From JBBSUX01 sp038234045 (GTDB lineage: Bacteria > Pseudomonadota > Gammaproteobacteria > Burkholderiales > Burkholderiaceae_C): 11,661 nt of DNA. Positions 1 to 5,837 of the stretch are shown here, in pieces. Position 1 is the stretch's first letter, and the number at the start of each line of letters is the position of its first letter. The position numbers and the translations under genes are program-made. Under the pieces are notes generated by a model. The model was not told where the DNA came from. It did not search any database and worked only from the letters and a program-made list of their open reading frames with translations. The stretch lies in the NCBI GenBank assembly GCA_038234045.1, contig JBBSUX010000093.1, positions 1 to 11,661 of the forward strand, written 5' to 3'.

Positions 1-300
1 CCGCGAGAAATGCCAACCGGTGTGTACGACCCGCGCTGGCTGGCGTGCAAAACCCGCCAAGGCCGCATTAATGCACTTGCATTCACTCTCTCACGCACCA
101 GTCCCAACCACGCCGGCGCATTGACGGACGACGACTATCGTCGGATCTTTCTGGAGGCACGCGGACGCTTCGGCACTACGCTGGACTATGTGCAGCAGAC
201 GCACAACGAGCTGGTGCGGCGCGGCATGCACGACCCACGTCTCGCACGACTATTGAAACTGTCACAAGTTGATGAGGACCAATCCGGCGCGCGGTGCTAG
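1..300 (+). CDS. chaC: ChaC-like gamma-glutamylcyclotransferase, C-terminal part (5' end outside window)
   Basis: The frame is open from base 1 and stops with TAG at 298-300. The methionine at 10 is probably internal, because codons 1-9 continue the family pattern (Arg-Glu before Met). ChaC-type enzymes cleave glutathione to 5-oxoproline and Cys-Gly in the cytoplasm. The visible residues match the ChaC C-terminal half: a Y-x-P-R-W segment, then the strand ALAFTL, an ALTDDDYRRIFLEARGRFG helix with the typical G-x-x-G turn, a DYVQQTHNELVRRGMHD segment and a final RLARLLKL helix. The catalytic glutamate region lies upstream of the window or at its edge, so activity cannot be judged. sodC follows with a gap of about 10 bp, or a short overlap, depending on the sodC start. 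The family call is fairly secure; the C-terminal fragment alone cannot separate ChaC1/2-type subgroups. Confidence 0.82.
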   Translation, partial: PREMPTGVYDPRWLACKTRQGRINALAFTLSRTSPNHAGALTDDDYRRIFLEARGRFGTTLDYVQQTHNELVRRGMHDPRLARLLKLSQVDEDQSGARC

Positions 301-310
301 ATTGCTCCGC

Positions 311-904
311 ATGGAACAGCCTTACTCCGACCGGCATCGGCAGCACGCGTCGGGCCCTCACCTTGCTTCACACGGTCATGCCCAACCGGCGTGGAGCATG
401 ACGCTCGCCTTGGCCGCAGCGGTCGCCGCTGGTTGCGCAGCGCATCCGAAGGTGCCCGAGGCCGTGGCAGATTTGCTTCCCAGCAGCAGCAGCACCGTAT
501 CCGGCACAGTGATTTTCCGGCAGGTGAGCGCCAACGATGTTCGGGTGAGCGGTACGGTACGCGGACTGCAGCCCAATTCAGAGCACGGCTTTCACATCCA
601 CGAAAAAGGGGATTGCTCGGCCAAGGACGCCAGTTCTGCTGGGGGCCACTTCAACCCACACGGCGGACACCACGGACGTCCTGATGATTCCATGAGCCAT
701 GCAGGCGACCTGCCAAGCCTGCATGCCGACGCAACCGGCACCGCAACCTTCAGTATCGATACGCGCCAGCTCGAAATTGGCAAGGGCGTAGCCGACATCA
801 TCGGCCGAAGTCTCGTCGTTCATCGTGATCCGGACGACCATGTGAGCCAACCTTCGGGCGACTCTGGTCCGCGGTTCGCCTGCGCCGTGATCCGCGAAAA
901 CTAG
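311..904 (+). CDS. sodC: Cu/Zn superoxide dismutase, probable periplasmic lipoprotein
   Basis: Converts superoxide to hydrogen peroxide and oxygen outside the cytoplasmic membrane. Numbered from the ATG at 311 (197 aa), the ligand set is complete. Copper ligands are H95 and H97 (HGFHIH) and H171 (VVHRD). H113 (GGHFNP) is the bridging His. Zinc ligands are H121, H130 and D133. The spacing from the bridging His (+8, +17, +20) equals that of known Cu/Zn SODs. C102 and C191 fit the conserved disulfide. A hydrophobic run (TLALAAAVAAGC) ending at C42 looks like a lipobox. The start is uncertain: ATG 272 (overlapping chaC), 311 and 398 are in frame, and none has a good Shine-Dalgarno. Starting at 398 leaves a 13-residue signal without positive charge, so 311 is preferred. 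The stop overlaps that of the convergent MobA-like gene. Confidence 0.93.
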   Translation: MEQPYSDRHRQHASGPHLASHGHAQPAWSMTLALAAAVAAGCAAHPKVPEAVADLLPSSSSTVSGTVIFRQVSANDVRVSGTVRGLQPNSEHGFHIHEKGDCSAKDASSAGGHFNPHGGHHGRPDDSMSHAGDLPSLHADATGTATFSIDTRQLEIGKGVADIIGRSLVVHRDPDDHVSQPSGDSGPRFACAVIREN

Positions 905-1521
905 ACCTCCGGTCTGTTGACCGAGCCGGCTTTTCTTGCCTGCAACAGCCGATCTGCTTGCTCAAGATCGGCTAGTGTGTCGATGTCCAGCATCACACCA
1001 TCATCGTCCAGAGCAAGCTCCTGGACCAGCCCTCTAGATCGCAAATCGCGCAGCACCTGACGAGCGCCGACATCCCCCGCCAGCTCTTCAAGAGCCTCGC
1101 GGCAATGCGCACCGAAGGCAACCGGATGTCCCTGCATCCCGTTGAAGAATGGCACCACCGCCTGCGGCCCCGTATCCGAGCCGTCCGCAGCAATCAATGC
1201 CGCCGCGACAGCGCGCAGGCTTGTCGGCCGAACCAGCGGCATGTCAGCCGGCAGGATCAGCCAGCCGGGCGCGTGTGCTGTTGCTCGAACTGCAGCGGCG
1301 AGACTTTGCCCCATGCCTGCATGTTCTGTCCGTTCCAGATGCCAGGGCAAGCCGCTTTCACTCGCAGCCCGCAGCGATCTTGAAAGCACGGTCTCGCCGT
1401 CCAGCAGGGCGTCGAGTTTGTGAACATGCCCACCCGACGCGCGGAATCGTTCGCTGCGACCTGAAGCCAGAATCAGCACAACAGGAGCAGCGCGCCTACG
1501 ACCTCTTTCGGCCTCAGGCAT
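901..1521 (-). CDS. MobA/MocA-like NTP transferase (molybdenum cofactor nucleotidyltransferase family)
   Basis: 206 aa from the ATG at 1521. A GTG start at 1530 would add three residues. A purine-rich GGGGTGG lies 5 nt upstream of the ATG. The protein has the nucleotidyltransferase features of MobA/MocA enzymes, which transfer GMP or CMP to molybdopterin: an N-terminal LASGRSERF loop (19-26, in place of the usual LAAGxSxRxG), the KL pair at 35-36, GMGQSL (69-74), the metal-binding PADMP (91-95, Asp93), GHPVAF (131-136) and LDIDT near the C terminus. It is short between VLSRSLRAA and GMGQSL, where many relatives carry an extra strand and helix. No molybdoenzyme or XdhC-like gene is visible nearby, so the substrate (GTP or CTP, or a non-Moco acceptor) is unresolved. 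It diverges from pdxH with only 47 bp between the starts, and its stop codon overlaps the sodC stop. Confidence 0.8.
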   Translation of the reverse strand: MPEAERGRRRAAPVVLILASGRSERFRASGGHVHKLDALLDGETVLSRSLRAASESGLPWHLERTEHAGMGQSLAAAVRATAHAPGWLILPADMPLVRPTSLRAVAAALIAADGSDTGPQAVVPFFNGMQGHPVAFGAHCREALEELAGDVGARQVLRDLRSRGLVQELALDDDGVMLDIDTLADLEQADRLLQARKAGSVNRPEV

Positions 1522-1568
1522 CCGCGCCACCCCACGGACTTCGGTTCGCCGCGCAGCACAATGCGGGC

Positions 1569-2261
1569 ATGAGTGAATTTTCCAGTTCCATCGCTGATCT
1601 GCGCAAGAGCTACGAACGTGCCGAGCTTAACGAAGCGGCTTCGCACGCCGACCCGCTGCAGCAATTCAACCAGTGGCTGCAGGAAGCCATCGACGCAAAA
1701 ATCCCCGAGCCCAACGCGATGACCGTCGCAACGGTGGGCCACGATCTTCGGCCCAGCACACGCATCGTGCTGATCAAGGGCTTCGACGCAAATGGCATCG
1801 TCTGGTACACCAATTACGAGAGCCGCAAAGGCCAGGAACTCGCCGGCAATCCCTATGCAGCCTTGCAGTTTCACTGGGTCGAGCTGGAACGCGTGGTGCG
1901 GATCGAGGGCATCGTCGAGAAGACTTCTGTCGCTGAAAGCGATGCCTATTTCAACAGCCGGCCGCTCGACTCGCGCATTGGCGCCTGGGCCAGTCCGCAG
2001 AGCGAGGTCATCGATTCGCGCAGCGTTCTGGTAGCCAACGCAGCGCGATATGCGGCGCGGTTTCTGCTGCTGCCTCCGCGCCCATCGCATTGGGGCGGAT
2101 TCCGGCTGATACCACAGCAGTGGGAATTTTGGCAGGGGCGCAAGAGCAGGCTGCACGACCGTCTGCGTTACCGACCAGCGCGCCCCGCCGCGACTGCTGC
2201 AAATGATGATGAGACCACCCGGCAGCCAACATCGTGGTTGCGCGAACGTCTCGCCCCCTGA
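1569..2261 (+). CDS. pdxH: Pyridoxine/pyridoxamine 5'-phosphate oxidase
   Basis: FMN-dependent cytoplasmic enzyme that oxidises PNP or PMP to pyridoxal 5'-phosphate, with release of hydrogen peroxide. The 230-aa product begins MSEFSSSIADLRKSY, the usual PdxH N terminus, which fixes the start at 1569 even though the frame stays open upstream to 1149 (antisense to the MobA-like gene). Family blocks appear in order: RIVLIKGFD (65-73), YTNYESRKGQEL (80-91), LQFHWVELERVVRIEG (99-114), SRPLDSRIGAWAS (130-142), HWGGFRLIP (174-182), EFWQGRKSRLHDR (186-198), and the terminal RLAP. The flavin- and substrate-binding Arg, Lys, Gln and His positions look intact. About 18 polar, Ala/Thr-rich residues (204-222) lie between the RYRP segment and the terminal W-x-x-x-RLAP, where the E. 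coli enzyme has only a short loop. A membrane-protein gene starts 17 bp downstream, so the two may be co-transcribed. Confidence 0.95.
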   Translation: MSEFSSSIADLRKSYERAELNEAASHADPLQQFNQWLQEAIDAKIPEPNAMTVATVGHDLRPSTRIVLIKGFDANGIVWYTNYESRKGQELAGNPYAALQFHWVELERVVRIEGIVEKTSVAESDAYFNSRPLDSRIGAWASPQSEVIDSRSVLVANAARYAARFLLLPPRPSHWGGFRLIPQQWEFWQGRKSRLHDRLRYRPARPAATAANDDETTRQPTSWLRERLAP

Positions 2262-2278
2262 AAACTCCATCTTCATCC

Positions 2279-2791
2279 ATGAAATTCATCCAGCTTATTT
2301 TCCGCATCGTCCACGCGACGATGGCTGCCTTGTTTACCGTCGCCGCATTGATGCTGCTGTGGATCGCCGCGCACATGGGCTGGTCGGGTTTCGTGGGAGC
2401 TGCCGGGGCAGGCGACTCTGCCCAACAGATCATCGAAGCCATCGGTCTGCTTGCAGCCGCTGTCGTCGCGTTGCAGATCGCCGAGACGATCGCCGAAGAA
2501 GAGGTGGTGCGGGACGCCGACATCAGCGCCCCCACGCGGGTCAGGCGCTTTCTGTCGCGATTCTTTGTAGTGGTGGTCGTGGCGCTGGCGATTGAAGGGC
2601 TGGTCGCCACCTTTGGCGCAATTCACAAAGACCCTGCGCAACTGCCGTTTGCGGCGGGTTTGGTTGCTGCAGTGGGCGTGCTGCTGGCGGGCTGGGGCGT
2701 ATTCATCAAGCTCAACCGCTCGGCCGAAGAACTCGAGCCTGAAGCCATGGCCGCCGCCAAGAAAGAAGACGCGAAGGTCGGCAACGTCTGA
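2279..2791 (+). CDS. Unrecognised four-helix inner-membrane protein
   Basis: 170 aa; I do not recognise a family with known function. Four hydrophobic segments are visible at about residues 11-32, 51-70, 95-113 and 124-144. A charged amphipathic loop (about 70-92, ETIAEEEVVRDADISAPTRVRR) lies between helices 2 and 3. The C-terminal tail (about 144-170) is rich in Glu, Lys and Ala and probably cytoplasmic. There are no cysteines and no conserved catalytic motif that I can see. The charge pattern (lysine and arginine near residues 2-9) suggests the N terminus faces the cytoplasm. The ATG at 2279 is chosen because MKFIQLIFRIVHA resembles a natural membrane-protein start. A GTG at 2234 would add 15 residues and overlap pdxH. 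No clear Shine-Dalgarno precedes either. Tight spacing after pdxH suggests translation from the same mRNA, but does not show a shared function. Confidence 0.72.
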   Translation: MKFIQLIFRIVHATMAALFTVAALMLLWIAAHMGWSGFVGAAGAGDSAQQIIEAIGLLAAAVVALQIAETIAEEEVVRDADISAPTRVRRFLSRFFVVVVVALAIEGLVATFGAIHKDPAQLPFAAGLVAAVGVLLAGWGVFIKLNRSAEELEPEAMAAAKKEDAKVGNV

Positions 2792-2849
2792 GCCTGTTTG
2801 ATGATGAAGAGCTGACACCGCTCCGGTGGCTGGTTCACGCGCCGATTCA

Positions 2850-2881
2850 TTGAATGCAATCCGGCATTCGAGCGGGTTTTT
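2850..2881 (+). terminator. Possible intrinsic terminator after the pdxH / membrane-protein pair
   Basis: TTGAATGC (2850-2857) pairs with GCATTCGA (2864-2871) around a 6-nt loop, giving eight pairs if one G-T wobble is allowed. A run of five T (2877-2881) follows, but is separated from the stem by GCGGG, so this is not a textbook intrinsic terminator. Confidence 0.3.
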
Positions 2882-2924
2882 CAATCTATCGATCGCCGCC
2901 CCGAATATAGAGCGTGAAAAGTGC

Positions 2925-2971
2925 CTCTAGCGCTTTATCCATAAGCGCTATAAGCGATTAATTCAATAGCA
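2925..2971. repeat. Palindromic intergenic repeat, copy 1
   Basis: Begins CTCTAG and ends ATAGCA. Its core is a hairpin of TAGCGCTT (2928-2935) and AAGCGCTA (2943-2950) around a 7-nt loop. It aligns without gaps over 47 positions to 7304-7350 (33 identical by eye). The central AAGCGCTA and both ends are the best conserved parts. It resembles an abundant REP-like element I recall from Comamonadaceae intergenic regions. It lies in the convergent spacer between the membrane-protein gene and msrA. Confidence 0.7.
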
Positions 2972-3005
2972 TTAAAACATCACGGAGCTGGATTTGCGCC
3001 TGTCC

Positions 3006-3030
3006 GGCCCGGATTCGACACGGGCCTTTT
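3006..3030 (+). terminator. Hairpin with short T-run in convergent spacer
   Basis: GGCCCG (3006-3011) pairs perfectly with CGGGCC (3021-3026) across a 9-nt loop and is followed directly by TTTT (3027-3030). The GC-rich 6-bp stem and immediate T-run fit a weak intrinsic terminator for plus-strand transcription. The large loop and short T-run keep confidence moderate. Confidence 0.4.
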
Positions 3031-3132
3031 CCGTACGTGCGCCGAAGGTGCGCTTGCTCCTGCCCATGGCGAGAGCCTCGCTCACGAACAGCGCGGTGCT
3101 TTCGCTGCTGCTGCACGGTGGCCGGAGCCAGA

Positions 3133-3735
3133 TCAACTGTCTTTAGAAAACCGCGAGAACGTCTTGCGGAATTTGTCCACCTTGGGTGCTACCACCATCG
3201 AGCAATATCCCTGGCCGGGATGCTGCTCGAAATAGTCTTGGTGATAGGACTCGGCCGGAAAATAGTGCCCCAGCGGCACCACTTCGGTTACGACCGGCAG
3301 CGATCCGGCTTTCGCCTGAGATTGGACCTCGCCGATCACCGCCTGGGCAGTAACAACCTGCTCCTCTCCCCCGGTGTAGATGCCGCTGCGGTACTGTGTA
3401 CCCACGTCGTTGCCCTGCCGGTTCAAGGTGTGCGGATCGTGCACCACAAAAAAGATCTCGAGAATCTCCCGCAGAGTGATCACGGCTGGATCGAAAGTGA
3501 GCCGCACCACCTCTACATAGCCGGTACGCCCAGTGCACACCTGTTCGTAAGTCGGCTTGGGACCGGGGCCGTTCGCGTAGCCACTCTCCACATCGAGTAC
3601 ACCGCGCACCCGCACATAAACGGCTTCGGTGCACCAGAAGCAGCCGCCGCCTAAAACGATCGTCTGGGTGGCACAGGACGAGCTGGAAACCGTCTCGCTT
3701 GCGGCGGATGGACCGGAGATGGGAGCTTCTGACAT
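3133..3735 (-). CDS. msrA: Peptide methionine sulfoxide reductase A
   Basis: Reduces the S-epimer of methionine sulfoxide in proteins and free methionine, using thioredoxin. The product is 200 aa. The family signature GCFWC is at 31-35, with Cys32 the expected catalytic cysteine. Further MsrA blocks are SGYANG (51-56), PTYEQVCTGRTGYVEVV (61-77), FFVVHDPHTLNRQGNDVGTQYRSGIY (95-120), and YHQDYFEQHPGQGYC (164-178), where Cys178 is the likely resolving cysteine. The first 24 residues are Ser/Ala-rich and not conserved, and do not look like an export signal. The ATG at 3735 is preceded by AAAGGA (minus strand, 3746-3741) at a 5-nt spacing, a good ribosome-binding site that decides the start. The same frame stays open far upstream to 5313, but that extension is antisense to tetR and the methyltransferase gene. 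It diverges from tetR over a 177-bp spacer holding a candidate operator. Confidence 0.96.
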   Translation of the reverse strand: MSEAPISGPSAASETVSSSSCATQTIVLGGGCFWCTEAVYVRVRGVLDVESGYANGPGPKPTYEQVCTGRTGYVEVVRLTFDPAVITLREILEIFFVVHDPHTLNRQGNDVGTQYRSGIYTGGEEQVVTAQAVIGEVQSQAKAGSLPVVTEVVPLGHYFPAESYHQDYFEQHPGQGYCSMVVAPKVDKFRKTFSRFSKDS

Positions 3736-3803
3736 GCGCGTCCTTTGTTGATTCAGCAGCCCGCAGTGAATGCGCGGTGATGCGGCCGAAAGTGGGTGTG
3801 AAT

Positions 3804-3823
3804 CAGAACGTCGGTATGTTCTG
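3804..3823. promoter_or_regulatory. 20-bp inverted repeat, candidate operator between msrA and tetR
   Basis: CAGAAC (3804-3809) and GTTCTG (3818-3823) form perfect 6-bp arms around an 8-bp spacer. The site is 68 bp upstream of the msrA start and 89 bp upstream of the tetR start. Size and symmetry fit a homodimeric TetR-family operator, and TetR regulators often bind in their own divergent spacer. The link to this TetR protein is inference, and I could not identify -35/-10 boxes with confidence. Confidence 0.35.
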
Positions 3824-3912
3824 CGGCAATTCAAGCGGAGTGAAGCATTCTGGCGGTGTTGACGCCCATGCACCGGCCGCCGTACATTTGGTAATAACCC
3901 GCTAGTCATTAA

Positions 3913-4638
3913 ATGCCGCCGACCGCCTCCCGCACTGCACCCTTCGAGCCCCAACGGGCGAAACCGCGTGCAGCGTCCTCTGCGCCAACACCAGCGCGCT
4001 CGCGTCGCAAGGATGCACGGCCCGGCGAACTGCTTGCCGCGGCAACTGAGCTCTTTATCGAAAGAGGTTTTGCGGCGACCCGTGTCGACGAAGTGGCCGC
4101 ACGCGCTGGTGTGTCCAAGGGCACGCTGTTTCTGTATTTCCCCAGCAAGGAAGAGCTGCTGAAGTCCGTGGTTCGGGAACATCTCGGCAGCCGTTTCGCC
4201 CAATGGTCGGTCGAGATCGACGATTACCAGGAAGATTCGGCCTCCTTGCTCCGGTATGCCCTGCACCAGTGGTGGATGCATGAGGGAGCCACGGCGGTAT
4301 CGGGCTTGTGCAAGCTGATGACTGCCGAGGCCCGTAACTTTCCCGAGTTGGCAGAGTTTTATGCGCGTGAGGTACAAGGTCCTGGCTCGGCTTTGCTGCA
4401 CCGGATCATTCAGCGCGGCGTGGATCGGGGCGAGTTCCGGTCCATCGATGTTGACTACGTGGTGTGCTGCCTCAGGGCGCAGATGCAGTTTCTGGAGCTT
4501 TGGCTTCACAGCGGGCAACCGGTCGATCCCAATGCTCCCGAGTTCGAACCCGAGCGCTTTATTGATGTGCTTCTGGAACTGATCCTGCACGGCCTTTGCA
4601 GCCCTGCCAAAACCATACCGCCTCGCGCTGCGCCGTAA
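3913..4638 (+). CDS. TetR/AcrR-family transcriptional regulator
   Basis: 241 aa. After an N-terminal tail of about 35 Pro/Ala/Arg-rich residues comes a typical TetR DNA-binding domain at about 36-85: LLAAATELFIERGFAATRVDE, then the helix-turn-helix VAARAGVSKGTLFLYFPSKEEL. The all-helical remainder (about 90-225) is the ligand-binding and dimerisation part and is too variable to indicate a ligand. The ATG at 3913 is used; no strong Shine-Dalgarno is seen and the tail length is uncertain. The gene heads a plus-strand series with gaps of 45, 42 and 41 bp leading through a methyltransferase and a rhodanese to tolC. It is therefore a reasonable candidate to control tolC and itself, perhaps also msrA. 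This is inference from position and the AcrR-like family. Confidence 0.92.
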   Translation: MPPTASRTAPFEPQRAKPRAASSAPTPARSRRKDARPGELLAAATELFIERGFAATRVDEVAARAGVSKGTLFLYFPSKEELLKSVVREHLGSRFAQWSVEIDDYQEDSASLLRYALHQWWMHEGATAVSGLCKLMTAEARNFPELAEFYAREVQGPGSALLHRIIQRGVDRGEFRSIDVDYVVCCLRAQMQFLELWLHSGQPVDPNAPEFEPERFIDVLLELILHGLCSPAKTIPPRAAP

Positions 4639-4683
4639 AATCAGCGGGTTTGCCCCAAGTCGCCGTGTAACTGGAAGAAGTCG

Positions 4684-5376
4684 ATGAATCTCCCCCTTAA
4701 TTCCCCCATTGAGCACGCGAGCAGCAGCGACCAAGCGCGCTTCAACATGATCGAGCAGCAAATCCGCCCGTGGGACGTGCTGGACAACGACATCCTCGAC
4801 CTGCTGGCGGTCATGCGCCGGGAAGATTTCACCCCTGAAGCCTATCGCTCGATGGCGTTCATGGATATGGAAGTGCCGCTGGCCAACGGGCAGCGGATGC
4901 TGTCGCCCAAGGTCGAGGCCCGCTTGCTGCAAGACCTGCAGGTGCAACCGGGCGACTCGGTGCTGGAGATCGGAACCGGTTCTGGCTACATGGCCGCTCT
5001 GCTTTCCCGCCGCGCCCGCCAGGTCCTGACGCTTGAGATCGATCCCGAAATCGCCGCCCTGGCGCGCGCCAACCTGCAACGAGCAGGGCTCGTAAATGTT
5101 GAGGTCCGGGTTGCGGACGGTGCCGCAGCGGGAGCAATTTCGGGCGGCCCGTTCGAGGTGATCGTGCTCAGCGGTTCGGTGGCCCATGTGCCACCGGCGC
5201 TGCTCGACCAGCTCAGCCCCGGCGGGCGTCTGGCGGCGGTTGTGGGCGAGGAGCCGACCATGCGTGCCACTTTTGTCACGCGCCGAGCAGATGTCCAGTT
5301 CGACACGGCGCAACCCTGGGACACCGTGGCACCGCGTCTGAAGAATTTCCCGGAGCCGAGCCGTTTCCGTTTCTAA
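4684..5376 (+). CDS. SAM-dependent methyltransferase of the protein-L-isoaspartate O-methyltransferase family
   Basis: 230 aa. The N-terminal segment (QARFNMIEQQIRPWDVLD, about 17-34) is followed by a Pcm-like region (REDFTPEAYRSMAFMDMEVPLANGQRMLSP, 46-75). The SAM-binding motif VLEIGTGSGYMAALL is at 93-107, the acidic motif-II segment LTLEIDPE at 115-122, and VPPALLDQLSPGGRL at 169-183. Authentic Pcm repairs isoaspartyl residues in damaged proteins. Here the block before the final motif reads VLSGSVAHVP instead of the usual TAA-type motif, and the conserved TISQP-like block is RMLSP. The real substrate is thus uncertain, and I withhold the symbol pcm. GGAAG at 4673-4677 gives a reasonable ribosome-binding site 6 nt before the ATG. 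It sits between tetR and the rhodanese gene on the same strand, probably in one operon. Confidence 0.85.
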   Translation: MNLPLNSPIEHASSSDQARFNMIEQQIRPWDVLDNDILDLLAVMRREDFTPEAYRSMAFMDMEVPLANGQRMLSPKVEARLLQDLQVQPGDSVLEIGTGSGYMAALLSRRARQVLTLEIDPEIAALARANLQRAGLVNVEVRVADGAAAGAISGGPFEVIVLSGSVAHVPPALLDQLSPGGRLAAVVGEEPTMRATFVTRRADVQFDTAQPWDTVAPRLKNFPEPSRFRF

Positions 5377-5418
5377 GCTTTTCGCAGCGCAGTCATCGGC
5401 CGAGCCGCCTATCCGTTC

Positions 5419-5796
5419 ATGACCACTCCTCTTCCTTCCGGCGAAGTCGCCCAGATTCGTCCCGCACTTTTCGACGACTGGCTAAACGATCTGTCCGCAT
5501 CTGCTGGTGACCAGCGCGCCACCGTGCTGGATGTGCGCGAACCCTGGGAACTTGCAACGGCGCATATCGCCGACGACGCCCGATTCGACATGCTGGCGAT
5601 TCCCATGAATCAGATCGTTGCCAGGGTGGCCGAGCTTGATCCCAAAACGCCACTGGCCTGCCTCTGCCATCACGGCGCGCGCAGTCAGCGAGTAGCGCAG
5701 TGGCTGGCTCAACAAGGCTTTGTCAATGTTGCCAATATCGCTGGCGGAATCGACCTCTGGGCCGCAGAGCGTGACTCCGCTGTTGCGCGCTACTGA
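5419..5796 (+). CDS. Single-domain rhodanese-like sulfurtransferase
   Basis: 125 aa, one rhodanese domain. Visible features are the VLDVREPWEL strand-loop (36-44), the IPMNQI helix start (61-66), and the active-site loop CHHGARS (83-89), with Cys83 the expected persulfide-carrying residue. A C-terminal GFVNVANIAGGIDLW (100-114) is typical of GlpE/PspE-like proteins. Such proteins transfer sulfane sulfur from thiosulfate or persulfides to thiol acceptors. The Arg in the loop (CxxGxRS) matches the active sulfurtransferase type rather than inactive or phosphatase-like versions. There is no signal peptide, so a cytoplasmic location is expected. The ATG at 5419 has no obvious ribosome-binding site. 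The gene stands 42 bp after the methyltransferase and 41 bp before tolC. The acceptor and any functional link to TolC are unknown. Confidence 0.92.
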   Translation: MTTPLPSGEVAQIRPALFDDWLNDLSASAGDQRATVLDVREPWELATAHIADDARFDMLAIPMNQIVARVAELDPKTPLACLCHHGARSQRVAQWLAQQGFVNVANIAGGIDLWAAERDSAVARY

Positions 5797-5837
5797 ATGC
5801 GCCATCCCGCAAACGCCACTGCCTGAAGGACCGCGCC

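Larger units (their letters stand above)
2792..3132. other. 341-bp convergent intergenic spacer without a gene
   Basis: Lies between the stop of the membrane-protein gene (+) and the stop of msrA (-). I see no credible coding region; a plus-strand frame running from about 3037 into msrA is antisense shadow. The spacer holds, in order, a GAATGC/GCATTC hairpin followed by a T-run, an AT-rich palindromic repeat (2925-2971), and a GGCCCG/CGGGCC hairpin followed by TTTT. The central part is clearly more AT-rich than the flanking genes. Its content fits a transcription-termination zone serving both converging genes. Confidence 0.6.

Noticed and set aside
1149..1568. Upstream in-frame extension of pdxH
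   Set aside because: It is antisense to the MobA-like gene, and the known PdxH N terminus begins at 1569.
1473..2276. 267-codon minus-strand frame opposite pdxH
   Set aside because: PdxH on the plus strand has all family motifs; the antisense translation shows none.
2792..3132. Possible small RNA or tRNA gene in the 341-bp spacer
   Set aside because: No cloverleaf, anticodon stem or CCA-like end can be built; the structured parts are explained by the palindromic repeat and terminator-like hairpins.
3037..3654. 205-codon plus-strand frame across the spacer and msrA
   Set aside because: Most of it is antisense to msrA, and the part in the spacer has no ribosome-binding site or motif.
3736..5313. 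Open minus-strand frame continuing upstream of msrA, giving an apparent 726-aa protein
   Set aside because: It is antisense to tetR and the methyltransferase gene, both with clear family motifs. The MsrA start at 3735 has a good ribosome-binding site and the upstream translation shows no recognisable domain. GC-rich codon bias explains the lack of stops.
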